Below, piece after piece: positions 33,404 to 41,286 of a stretch of DNA of 64,000 nt. Location of the stretch: contig NZ_CP060295.1 of NCBI RefSeq assembly GCF_014302995.1, positions 5,199,501 to 5,263,500 on the forward strand. Direction: 5' to 3'. Position numbers and translations under genes: made by a program. The notes beneath the pieces were generated by a model, which had not been told where the DNA came from, searched no databases, and worked only from the letters and a program-made list of their open reading frames with translations. How positions within the stretch are numbered: the stretch's first letter is position 1; every line of letters starts with the position of its first letter. This DNA is from Variovorax sp. PAMC26660. Lineage in GTDB: Bacteria; Pseudomonadota; Gammaproteobacteria; Burkholderiales; Burkholderiaceae_C.

Positions 33404-34368
33404 TTGTAGTCGCGGATCTTGTCGAGATTGGCCTTGCCGAAATCCTTCTCGAACTGGGCGTTGACCGGCGCGAGCGCGGCGACGAACCTGGCCTTGTCGA
33501 CGTTGTCGATCACAGTCATGCCCTTGGCGCGCAGATCGGCCACACCCTTGGCATCGTCCTCGTCGACACGCGCGCGGTTGGCTTTCGTGCCTTCCTTGGC
33601 GGCGTCGAGGAAGGCTTGCTTGTCGGCTGCGCTGAGCTTGTCGAAGCTCGCCTTGTTCATCACGAAGATGCAGGGCGAGTACACGTGGCCCGTGAGCGAC
33701 AGGTGCTTTTGCACCTGGTCGAACTTGGCCGAGATGATGACCGGCAGCGGGTTCTCCTGGCCGTCGACCGTGCCTTGCTGCAGCGCGGTGAACACTTCAG
33801 GAAAGGCCATGGGCGTGGTGATGATGCCGAAGCCCTTGTAGGCCGCGATGTGCACCGGGTTTTCCATCGTGCGCATCTTCAGGCCCTTCAGGTCTTCGGG
33901 GCCCTTCACGTCGCGCTTGCTGTTGGTCATGTGGCGAAAGCCGTTCTCGGCCCAGGCCAGCGCCTTGAAGCCCTTGGCGTCGAACTTGGTCAGCATGTCC
34001 TGGCCGATCGGGCCGTCGAGCACGGCGCGCGCATGGGCCTTGTCGCGGAACAGGAAGGGCACGTCGAGGATCTTCGTCTCGGGCACGAAGTTGGGCACCG
34101 GGCCGGTCGAGGAGAACGCGAGTTCCTGCGTGCCCAACTGCACCGCTTCGATCGACTCGCGCTCGCCGCCGAGTGCGCCGTTGTAGAAGGTCTGCACCTT
34201 GTAGCGGCCTGCGGTGCGCTTCTCGACCTCCTTGGCGAAGGTGTCGATGGCGACGCCCTGGTGCGAGTTCTGCGCGGTCGAAATGCTGATCTTCATGGTC
34301 GTCTGTGCAAAGGCGACCGAGCTGAGGGCGAGCGAAAGGCAGGCGGCGGCGATGGGGCCGAATTTCAT
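33400..34368 (-). CDS. dctP: TRAP transporter substrate-binding protein
   Basis: A 322-residue periplasmic receptor with signal peptide (AACLSLALSSVAFA). DctP features include the early SISTAQNSHQGVAIDTFAKE, KIRTMENP-like KMRTMENPVHIAAYK carrying the carboxylate-binding arginine, and ALQQGTVDGQENP. The arginine implies an organic-acid ligand. Being followed by dctQM and preceded by a DenD-like dehydrogenase gene, the ligand may be a sugar acid such as erythronate or a related tetronate (inference). Confidence 0.93.
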   Translation of the reverse strand: MKFGPIAAACLSLALSSVAFAQTTMKISISTAQNSHQGVAIDTFAKEVEKRTAGRYKVQTFYNGALGGERESIEAVQLGTQELAFSSTGPVPNFVPETKILDVPFLFRDKAHARAVLDGPIGQDMLTKFDAKGFKALAWAENGFRHMTNSKRDVKGPEDLKGLKMRTMENPVHIAAYKGFGIITTPMAFPEVFTALQQGTVDGQENPLPVIISAKFDQVQKHLSLTGHVYSPCIFVMNKASFDKLSAADKQAFLDAAKEGTKANRARVDEDDAKGVADLRAKGMTVIDNVDKARFVAALAPVNAQFEKDFGKANLDKIRDYK

Positions 34369-34413
34369 GTTGTCTCCGGGGAGTTGGGTCAGGAACGCGT
34401 CAGGCGCACTGGA

Positions 34414-35433
34414 CTATGCAACAGCCGGGAGCTTTACCGCGTCGGGATTTTCACGGACGTAGGCGCGAATCACCGCCTCGAAGTTTTCATCGGACGTGAG
34501 CCCCAGCGCCCTCGCGCGGACAGTCTCGATGTGCCCCGGCCAAGTTTTTACGATGCGCTGGATGGTCGGATCGGGCGTGCGGTCGAGCAGGGCGGTGGCG
34601 GCCTTGCCGGCCACGCGCTCGAGCGCCGCCGCCATCTCGCCGACCGTGGTGGCGAGCGAGGGCAGGTTCAGCGCGGTGCGCGGGCCCCATTGCGCATCGC
34701 TGGCCTCGGCCGCGCGCAGGATGCCTTCGACGGTGCGGGCCGGTGAGGCAATGGCCACCGGCGTTTCGTCGGGCACGGGGCAGGCCGCGCGCAGGCCGGC
34801 GAGCGGCTCGCGGATCATGCCGCTGAAGAAGCCCGAGGCCGCGCCATTGGGCTTGCCCGGCCGCACGCTCACCGTCATGAGCCGCACGCTGCGCCCGCGC
34901 ACGAAGCCCTTGCGCGTGAAGTCGGCCACGAGCTGTTCGCCAATGAACTTCTGGATGCCGTAGCTGGTCTGCGGTGTCGGCAGCGTGTGGTCTTCGATCA
35001 CCTTGGGCAGCGGCTGCTCGGGCGAGTCGCCGAACACGGCGAGCGAGCTTGCGAACACCAGCACCGGTTTTGTGCCGAGCCCGCGCACGCGTTCGAGCAA
35101 GGCGTGCGTGGCCGCGAAGTTGCTGCGCATGCCGAGGTCGAAGTCGGCCTCGCATTCGCCGCTCACCGCGGCGGCCAGATGGAAGATGGCATCGGCCTGG
35201 CGCCAGACCGTGGCGTCGGCATCGGCCGCGAGCTGCGCGTTGAGGTCGCCCGTGATGGCCGCGATGCGCGCGTCGGCCGCCAGGTCGGGCGGTGGCGGCA
35301 CGCGGTCCACCAGGGTGATGCGTTCGATGGATCTCGCGGGCGCGCCCACGAGGGAAAGCCGGCCCTGTTCGAGCAGGGTGCGGGCCAGGCGTGCGCCGAG
35401 GAAGCCGGCGCCGCCGGTGATGACGATGTGCAT
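34414..35433 (-). CDS. denD: NAD-dependent epimerase/dehydratase, D-erythronate dehydrogenase-like
   Basis: A 339-residue SDR-fold protein. The nucleotide site is MHIVITGGAGFLGARLA; FHLAAAVSGECEADFDLG and the catalytic Y-x3-K in TSYGIQKFIGEQL follow, with SLAVFGDSPEQPLP contributing the serine. The ECEADFDLGMRSN and RPGKPNGAASGFFSG blocks are those of the DenD group, which oxidises C2 of D-erythronate. The pathway kinase and decarboxylase genes are not in the window, so the assignment depends on sequence resemblance and on the TRAP genes 45 bases downstream. Confidence 0.78.
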   Translation of the reverse strand: MHIVITGGAGFLGARLARTLLEQGRLSLVGAPARSIERITLVDRVPPPPDLAADARIAAITGDLNAQLAADADATVWRQADAIFHLAAAVSGECEADFDLGMRSNFAATHALLERVRGLGTKPVLVFASSLAVFGDSPEQPLPKVIEDHTLPTPQTSYGIQKFIGEQLVADFTRKGFVRGRSVRLMTVSVRPGKPNGAASGFFSGMIREPLAGLRAACPVPDETPVAIASPARTVEGILRAAEASDAQWGPRTALNLPSLATTVGEMAAALERVAGKAATALLDRTPDPTIQRIVKTWPGHIETVRARALGLTSDENFEAVIRAYVRENPDAVKLPAVA

Positions 35434-35560
35434 GCGGTTTGTCTCCTGTGAACGGCGAGGATAAGTGCGCCTGCGCTGCCATGGTCAGCCAAGTTGCCTG
35501 TGGCATGCTCGATGCCGGTCACGCGCGTGGCTTTCGTTTTTCCTTCCAAAGGACCCGTTG

Positions 35561-35839
35561 ATGAGCAAAGTTGAAATGACCGGCATGCAGGCGTCCCCCG
35601 AAGGCGTGCAGTTCACGGCCAGCACTGCCGGCGCGCAGGGGCTCTTCCTGGTGCCGATCGACATCCTCTCGGACCTGGCCTGCTCGAGCATGGACTTCGA
35701 CGACGAGATGATCGAGGCCTTCACCTCCCATACCGACGCCATCGCGAAAGCAGTGGCGATGGCCGTGGCCGAAGGCGGCATGCCCGCAGACGGAGCGCGA
35801 GGCGAGCTGTCGCGCGACGGCTTTCCGAATCTGGACTGA
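35561..35839 (+). CDS. Small soluble protein of unknown function
   Basis: A 92-residue protein with no signal peptide or membrane segment, rich in acidic residues. The N-terminal half is strand-like (VQFTASTAGAQGLFLVPID), the C-terminal half helical (MIEAFTSHTDAIAKAVAMAV). AAAGGA precedes the ATG. The gene is divergent from the denD-like gene across 127 bases; no family recognised. Confidence 0.6.
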   Translation: MSKVEMTGMQASPEGVQFTASTAGAQGLFLVPIDILSDLACSSMDFDDEMIEAFTSHTDAIAKAVAMAVAEGGMPADGARGELSRDGFPNLD

Positions 35840-35899
35840 CACGGTCCACCACCTGCTTCGCATCAGGCTCGTTCGACTTTCATCGACAGGAGACGCGGG

Positions 35900-36139
35900 A
35901 TGTTCACGGTCGTGGTCTTGTGGCTCATCGCCGTGGTCTGGCTCGTGGCGAACGGCATGTTCGCGCAGAAGCCTTCGCCGCGCTACCGGCGCAGGCGGAC
36001 GTTGCTGTCCTGGATCTTTCTGGGTGGATGCGCGGGAGCGCTCGCCGGTTTGGCGGGCGCGGGCTTCTCGCTGCCCGGCGCCATCGTCGGCGCCATCGTG
36101 GTGGGGCTGATCGCACGCAAGTTCGTCGCCTCCGCTTGA
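35900..36139 (+). CDS. Small Gly-rich membrane protein
   Basis: A 79-residue protein with one membrane helix at residues 1-20, a basic loop (RYRRRRTLLSW) and a glycine-rich membrane region (FLGGCAGALAGLAGAGFSLP, then GAIVGAIVVGLIARK). The second half resembles GlsB/YeaQ/YmgE transglycosylase-associated small proteins, but this is weak. CAGGAG precedes the ATG well. Confidence 0.6.
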   Translation: MFTVVVLWLIAVVWLVANGMFAQKPSPRYRRRRTLLSWIFLGGCAGALAGLAGAGFSLPGAIVGAIVVGLIARKFVASA

Positions 36140-36355
36140 ACGGGCACCGAAAGCCCGTATACCCAATTCAGGGGATGGACGCTATTCGCCAGTCAGCGAA
36201 ACTGGCGCGCGCAAAACGCAAGCAAGCAGTGGCTGTACCTTGGCTCACCTTCTTCTGACGGGTGAGCTTCAAGCGCTTGCGCTGCAGGACGCGCGAGGCC
36301 ATCGGCCCGCGATCCGCGATCGACCCCCTCGCGATTCAACAACAAGGAAATACCT

Positions 36356-36631
36356 GTGCTCGGTCCCCACTGGAGCGGTGAAACGCTGCGCCCGGATGAG
36401 GCGACGGAGATCGCCGTCGATTTGCGCGGGGGCTGGTCGTGCGCGTTCCACTTCAAGCAAACCGCCAGTGGCAGCTATGCAGGCGTCGCGGAAATTGCGC
36501 ATCACGGCCGTCGAAGGGGATCGCTCGTGATCATGCAGCAGCCCTCGCTGGACGCGGCGGTTGCGCGCGCCAAGCTGCGGGCCAAACAGTTTGTCAGCTC
36601 ACGGTCCCCGCTGGCTCACATCCCCACGTAG
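36356..36631 (+). CDS. Small protein of unknown function
   Basis: A 91-residue protein starting at a GTG behind AAGGAAA. The middle is strand-rich with aromatic residues (GGWSCAFHFKQTASGSYAGV) and the C-terminus is a basic helix (AVARAKLRAKQFV). It looks like one of the small conserved Burkholderiales proteins without assigned function. Its last 16 bases overlap the end of the converging ETF-QO gene. The 216 bases before it show no further gene. Confidence 0.55.
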   Translation: MLGPHWSGETLRPDEATEIAVDLRGGWSCAFHFKQTASGSYAGVAEIAHHGRRRGSLVIMQQPSLDAAVARAKLRAKQFVSSRSPLAHIPT

Positions 36632-38313
36632 TTCGGGCCGCCGCCGCCTTCAGGCGTGACCCACACGATGTTCTGCGTCGGGTCCTTGATGTCGCAGGTC
36701 TTGCAGTGCACGCAGTTCTGCGCGTTGATCTGCAGCCGCTGCTTGCCGTCTTCCGTGCCTACGAACTCGTAGACGCCGGCCGGGCAGTAGCGGCTCTCGG
36801 GGCCGGCGAACTTCTCGAGGTTGATGTTGACCGGCACCGTCGCATCCTTGAGCGTCAGGTGGGCCGGCTGTTGCTCTTCATGGTTCGTGTTGCTGATGAA
36901 CACGCTGGAGAGGCGGTCGAAGGTGAGCTTGCCGTCCGGCTTCGGATAGGCGATGGGCTTGCACTCGGCCGCGGGCTTCAGGTACAGGTGGTCGGGCTTG
37001 TTGCGGCGCAGCGTCCATGGAATGTGGCCCTTCAGCAGCCATTGCTCGATGCCGTTCATGAAGGTCGCGACGACCAGGCCCTTCTTGAACCAGGCCTTGA
37101 AGTTGCGCGCCTTCTTCAGCTCGGTGTGCAGCCAGCTCTTCTCGAACGCGGCCGGGTAGGCGGTGAGTTCGTCGTGTTGGCGGCCGGCCTGCACCGCATC
37201 GAATGCGGCCTCGGCGGCGAGCATGCCGGTCTTGATGGCGGCGTGGCTGCCCTTGATGCGGCTCACGTTCAGATAGCCGGCTTCGCAGCCGACCAGCGCG
37301 CCGCCCGGGAACACGGTCTTGGGCAGCGACATCAGGCCACCGGCCGTGATGGCGCGCGCGCCGTAGCCGATGCGCTTGGCGGGCTTGATGCCCTGGGCTT
37401 CGTCGCCTTCGAGATACCAGCGGATGTTGGGGTGCAGCTTCCAGCGCTGCATTTCCTCGAATGGGCTGAGGTACGGGTTGCTGTAGTCCAGGCCGGTGAT
37501 GAAGCCCATCGTGACCTTGTTGTCCTCCATGTGATAGAGGAAGGCGCCGCCGTAGGTGTCGCTCTTCATCGGCCAGCCGGCGGTGTGCAGCACGAAGCCG
37601 GGCTGATGGCGCTTGGGGTCGATCTCCCACACTTCCTTCACGCCCAGGCCGTAGGTCTGCGGGTCCTTGCCTTCGTCGAGCTTGTACTTCGCGATGAGCT
37701 GGCGGCCCAGGTGGCCGCGCGCGCCTTCGGCGAACACCGTGTACTTGCCCAGCAGTTCCATGCCGAGCTGGAAGTTCTCGGTGGGTTCGCCGTCCTTGCC
37801 CACGCCCATGTTGCCGGTGGCGACGCCGCGCACCGAGCCGTTCTCGTTGTAGAGCACTTCGGCGGCCGGGAAACCGGGGAAGATTTCGACGCCCAGGTTC
37901 TCGGCCTGTTGCGCGAGCCACTTGGTGAAGGTGCCCAGGCTGATGATGTAGTTGCCGTGGTTCTGGAAGCAGGCCGGCAGCAAGGCGTTGGGCGTGCGCA
38001 GGCCCGATTTCTCGCCGAGGAACACCATGGCGTCATCGGTCACGGGCTGGTTCAGCGGCGCGCCCAGTTCCTTCCAGTCGGGCAGCAATTCGTTGAGCGC
38101 GCGCGGGTCCATGATGGCGCCCGACAGGATGTGCGCGCCGGGCTCGGAGCCCTTTTCGAGCACCACGACCGAGATCTCTTTTTCGTGCTGCGCAGCGAGC
38201 TGCTTCAGCCGGATCGCGGTCGAGAGGCCGGCCGGGCCGCCACCGACCACGACCACGTCGTATTCCATGGCTTCGCGAGGGCCGAACTGGGCGAGGATTT
38301 CGTCGTGGGTCAT
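36616..38313 (-). CDS. Electron transfer flavoprotein-ubiquinone oxidoreductase
   Basis: A 565-residue ETF-QO, a peripheral inner-membrane enzyme that moves electrons from reduced ETF to ubiquinone. The FAD site is YDVVVVGGGPAGLSTAIRL near the N-terminus. The C-terminal 4Fe-4S site shows CPAGVYEFVG and NCVHCKTCDIKDP. Other family blocks include GYGARAITAGGLMSLPK and GCEAGYLNVSRIKGSHAA. ATG at 38313 is chosen because it directly precedes the conserved start MTHDEILAQFGPREAMEYD; the open frame continues 38 codons upstream without family character. Confidence 0.95.
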   Translation of the reverse strand: MTHDEILAQFGPREAMEYDVVVVGGGPAGLSTAIRLKQLAAQHEKEISVVVLEKGSEPGAHILSGAIMDPRALNELLPDWKELGAPLNQPVTDDAMVFLGEKSGLRTPNALLPACFQNHGNYIISLGTFTKWLAQQAENLGVEIFPGFPAAEVLYNENGSVRGVATGNMGVGKDGEPTENFQLGMELLGKYTVFAEGARGHLGRQLIAKYKLDEGKDPQTYGLGVKEVWEIDPKRHQPGFVLHTAGWPMKSDTYGGAFLYHMEDNKVTMGFITGLDYSNPYLSPFEEMQRWKLHPNIRWYLEGDEAQGIKPAKRIGYGARAITAGGLMSLPKTVFPGGALVGCEAGYLNVSRIKGSHAAIKTGMLAAEAAFDAVQAGRQHDELTAYPAAFEKSWLHTELKKARNFKAWFKKGLVVATFMNGIEQWLLKGHIPWTLRRNKPDHLYLKPAAECKPIAYPKPDGKLTFDRLSSVFISNTNHEEQQPAHLTLKDATVPVNINLEKFAGPESRYCPAGVYEFVGTEDGKQRLQINAQNCVHCKTCDIKDPTQNIVWVTPEGGGGPNYVGM

Positions 38314-38453
38314 GTGGGTTGGGTCGATAATGATTTTTCGAGGCGCGGGGCATCCCGGGTTGCGGGGCATTTTATGCGGCGTCCACGGGCGGCCCGTGTC
38401 ACTGTTGGACGGGGCTTCTTGCGTCACCTGCGCGACTCCACAGGATTCAGTTC

Positions 38454-39236
38454 ATGGCTTACAGCATCGATCTCTCCGGCCGCGTGGCCTTCGTCACCGG
38501 CGCCTCCAGTGGCCTGGGTGCCCAGTTCGCGAAAACGCTGGCACGCGCCGGTGCCGCAGTGGTGCTGGCAAGCCGCCGTGTCGAGAAGCTCAAGGAGCTG
38601 CGCGCCCGCATCGAAGGCGAGGGCGGCGACGCCCACGTGGTCGAGCTCGACGTGACCGACATCGGCAGCATCAAGGCCGCCGTGGCGCGTGCCGAAACCG
38701 AAGTAGGCGCCATCGACATCCTGGTCAACAACTCGGGCGTGAACGTGCGGCAGCGGCTGCAGGACGTGACGCCCGACGACTACGACTTCATCTTCGACAC
38801 CAACGTCAAGGGCGCCTTCTTCGTCGCGCAGGAAGTGGGCAAGCGCATGCTGGCGCGTGCCGATGGTTCGGCGCCGGGCACCTACATCGGCGGGCGCATC
38901 ATCAACATCGCCTCGGTGGCCGCGCTCAAGGTGGTGCCGAACCTCGGCGCCTATTGCATGGGCAAGTCGGCGGTGGTGCAGATGACGAAGGCCATGGCGC
39001 TGGAGTGGGGGCGCTTCGGCATCAACGTGAACGCGCTGTGCCCCGGCTACATCGCCACCGAGCTGAATGAAGAGCTCTGGACCACCGACGCCGGCGCCAA
39101 GCTGGTCAACATGCTGCCGCGCAAGCGCGTGGGCAAGCCCGAAGACCTCGACGGCCTGATCGTGTTGCTGGCCAGCGGGCAAAGCCATTTCGTGAACGGT
39201 GCCGTCATCGCGGCCGACGACGGATTCGCGCTCTGA
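38454..39236 (+). CDS. Short-chain dehydrogenase/reductase
   Basis: A 260-residue classical SDR: cofactor site VTGASSGLGAQFA, NNSG motif, catalytic S154, Y167 and K171 (AYCMGKSAV), and CPGYIATELN after the active site. It is cytoplasmic and most resembles the FabG/3-hydroxyacyl-CoA or 2-deoxygluconate-type dehydrogenases; the substrate is open. Since it is divergent from ETF-QO and followed by a thioesterase, an acyl-CoA-linked role is plausible. The next gene probably begins inside its stop codon. Confidence 0.87.
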   Translation: MAYSIDLSGRVAFVTGASSGLGAQFAKTLARAGAAVVLASRRVEKLKELRARIEGEGGDAHVVELDVTDIGSIKAAVARAETEVGAIDILVNNSGVNVRQRLQDVTPDDYDFIFDTNVKGAFFVAQEVGKRMLARADGSAPGTYIGGRIINIASVAALKVVPNLGAYCMGKSAVVQMTKAMALEWGRFGINVNALCPGYIATELNEELWTTDAGAKLVNMLPRKRVGKPEDLDGLIVLLASGQSHFVNGAVIAADDGFAL

Positions 39237-40150
39237 CAAGCCCGCGAGCCTGGATCGGCATTGCCGCCGGCCTGGGCGCGGGAGCGCTCTGGGGGCTGGT
39301 GTTCGTGGCGCCGCGCATGGTGGGCCACTTCGGCATGGTCGACATCACGGCCGCGCGCTTCGCGGTGTTCGGCGCCATCGCGGGGCTGGCGGTGTTTGCG
39401 CGGCCGGCCGCCGTGCGCTGGCCCAACGGGCGCCAGGCCCTGACGGCGCTGGGGCTCAGCGTGTTGGGCTTCAGCGGCTATTACCTGCTGCTGGCCTTCG
39501 GCATCGAAGCGGCCGGCACGGAGGTGCCCAGCCTGATCATCGGCACCATCCCTGTCTGGATGATGCTGCTTGGGCGGCCCGCGGGCCTGCACCTGCGTGC
39601 GTTGCTGCCGGGGCTGGTGCTGACCGGCGCGGGCATCGCGCTGATGATCTGGGGCGCCTGGTCGGCGCAGCATGGCGCGGGTGAGGGCAACGGCGCGCGC
39701 TTCGGCTGGGGCATTGCGCTGGCGCTGTGCGCCATGGCGAGCTGGACGGTCTACGGCCTGCTCAACGCCGCCTGGCTGCAGCGCCACACCGAACTGAACG
39801 CCGCCGATTGGGCCAACTGGCTCGGCATCGCGACCGGCCTCGGTGCCTTGCTGCTGTGGGTGGTGGCGGGCAGCGACATGGCCACGCTGCAGGCCCGGCC
39901 CGACGGCACGCTCTTCATCTGGATCGCGCTGGCCAGCGGCATTGGCTCGTCGTGGCTGGGCACCATCCTGTGGAACGTGGCGAGCCAGCGGCTGTCGGCC
40001 AGCCTGTGCGGCCAACTGATCGTGAGCGAGACGCTGTTCGCCTTGCTCTATTCCTTCATCTGGGACGGCCGCTGGCCGCAGGCCACCGAATGGGTGGCGG
40101 CACTGCTGTTCGTCCTGGGCATCCTGGCATCCATCAAGGCGCACCGATGA
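39233..40150 (+). CDS. EamA/DMT-family transporter, probable CTG start
   Basis: An inner-membrane drug/metabolite exporter of about 305 residues with ten expected membrane segments in two EamA halves; the second half shows WLGTILWNVASQRLSASLCG. The first membrane segment, IGIAAGLGAGALWGLVFVAP, is encoded upstream of the first GTG (39299), so starting there would cut it in half. The only start that keeps the whole segment and fits the operon is CTG at 39233, which overlaps the SDR stop as CTGA. The stop overlaps the thioesterase start (ATGA). Confidence 0.72.
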   Translation: MTSPRAWIGIAAGLGAGALWGLVFVAPRMVGHFGMVDITAARFAVFGAIAGLAVFARPAAVRWPNGRQALTALGLSVLGFSGYYLLLAFGIEAAGTEVPSLIIGTIPVWMMLLGRPAGLHLRALLPGLVLTGAGIALMIWGAWSAQHGAGEGNGARFGWGIALALCAMASWTVYGLLNAAWLQRHTELNAADWANWLGIATGLGALLLWVVAGSDMATLQARPDGTLFIWIALASGIGSSWLGTILWNVASQRLSASLCGQLIVSETLFALLYSFIWDGRWPQATEWVAALLFVLGILASIKAHR

Positions 40151-40569
40151 GAATCGAAATCCCCGAAAAGAAAAAGCTCGTGTACGAAATGGCAATCCCC
40201 ATCCGCTGGGGCGACATGGACGCGATGGGCCACCTGAACAACGGCACCTACTTTCGCTACCTCGAAACCGCGCGCATCGACTGGATGCGCTCCATCGGCT
40301 TCGAGCCCGTGCCGGGTGGCGAGGGCATGGTGATCGTCAACGCCTTCTGCAACTTCTACCGCCAGATCGAATATCCGGGCGACGTGCTGTTGAAGATGTA
40401 CGTGAGCGACCCTGGCCGCACCACCTTCGAGAGCTGGGGCACGATGGCGCGCGCCGAAGCGCCCGACGTGATCTGCGCGGCAGGCGGCGCCACCACCATC
40501 TGGGTCGACTTCCCGAAGCAGAAGGCGCTGGCATTGCCCGACTGGCTGCGAACGCTGGTGAGCGAGTAG
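40147..40569 (+). CDS. Acyl-CoA thioesterase (4-hydroxybenzoyl-CoA thioesterase type)
   Basis: A 140-residue hot-dog-fold thioesterase. The active-site segment RWGDMDAMGHLNNGTYFRY carries the catalytic aspartate and the following NNGTY turn of the YbgC/4HBT family. It hydrolyses acyl-CoA; chain-length preference is unknown. Translation is coupled to the exporter gene by ATGA. Confidence 0.88.
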   Translation: MRIEIPEKKKLVYEMAIPIRWGDMDAMGHLNNGTYFRYLETARIDWMRSIGFEPVPGGEGMVIVNAFCNFYRQIEYPGDVLLKMYVSDPGRTTFESWGTMARAEAPDVICAAGGATTIWVDFPKQKALALPDWLRTLVSE

Positions 40570-40575
40570 GGCGCG

Positions 40576-41277
40576 ATGCGGCTGAAGAAGATCTTCGCGT
40601 TCGCGTCCCTCGCGCTGTTGGCCGCCGGGAGCTTTGCGCAGACGACAAAGGTTGACAAGAACGAGTGCCCCGCCAACGCGCCGTACCTCGGGGCCGAAGC
40701 GCTGAAAACGGCCGGCTTCGAACTCCCCGTGTTCAAGCGCTATTGCTACACCGACAAGTCCGGCAGCTACGCGCTGTTGCTCGGCGAAAAACAAGACCGG
40801 CCGTTTCCCCCGGAGCAACTGTCCTCCACCCTCCAGGCCGTGCTTTACAAGGTGGAAGGCGGCAAGGTGCTGACGCGGCAATGGGCGATCCGCGACTTCG
40901 CCGGCAAGGACGATGGCGGCATCAACTTCCGATCGAAACTCACCGAGCTGACCGACATCGACGGCGATGGGCTCGTCGACCCCATCGTCGTGTACCGCTT
41001 CTTCGCCCTCGTCGATGCCGACAACATCAGCACCGACGACTTCTCGGGCGGCATCAAGATCGTCACCTTCCACCAAGGCAAGAAGGCGACCATCCACGCG
41101 ATCACCGGCGACCTGGACGGCGACCGCAAGACCACCGCCAACGGCAACTACTTCGCGTTGCCGAAGGTGGTGCAGCAGCACCTGGTCAAGAAGATGGCAG
41201 CCATGTACAAGGCCAAGCAGTTCGGCTTCGACAACTCCTACGATTTCGTGCCGAAGAAGGAAGCCGCCGGGCGCTGA
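40576..41277 (+). CDS. Exported protein with calcium-loop-like motif, function unknown
   Basis: A 233-residue periplasmic protein with signal peptide (cleavage near SFAQTT). It has two early cysteines (NECPANAPYL and KRYCYTD) that could form a disulfide, and the motif TDIDGDGLVDPIVVYRF, a DxDxDG loop as in FG-GAP or EF-hand-like calcium sites; GDLDGDRKT is a second, weaker one. It follows the thioesterase by six bases. I do not assign a function. Confidence 0.65.
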   Translation: MRLKKIFAFASLALLAAGSFAQTTKVDKNECPANAPYLGAEALKTAGFELPVFKRYCYTDKSGSYALLLGEKQDRPFPPEQLSSTLQAVLYKVEGGKVLTRQWAIRDFAGKDDGGINFRSKLTELTDIDGDGLVDPIVVYRFFALVDADNISTDDFSGGIKIVTFHQGKKATIHAITGDLDGDRKTTANGNYFALPKVVQQHLVKKMAAMYKAKQFGFDNSYDFVPKKEAAGR

Positions 41278-41286
41278 CGCTGCAGG

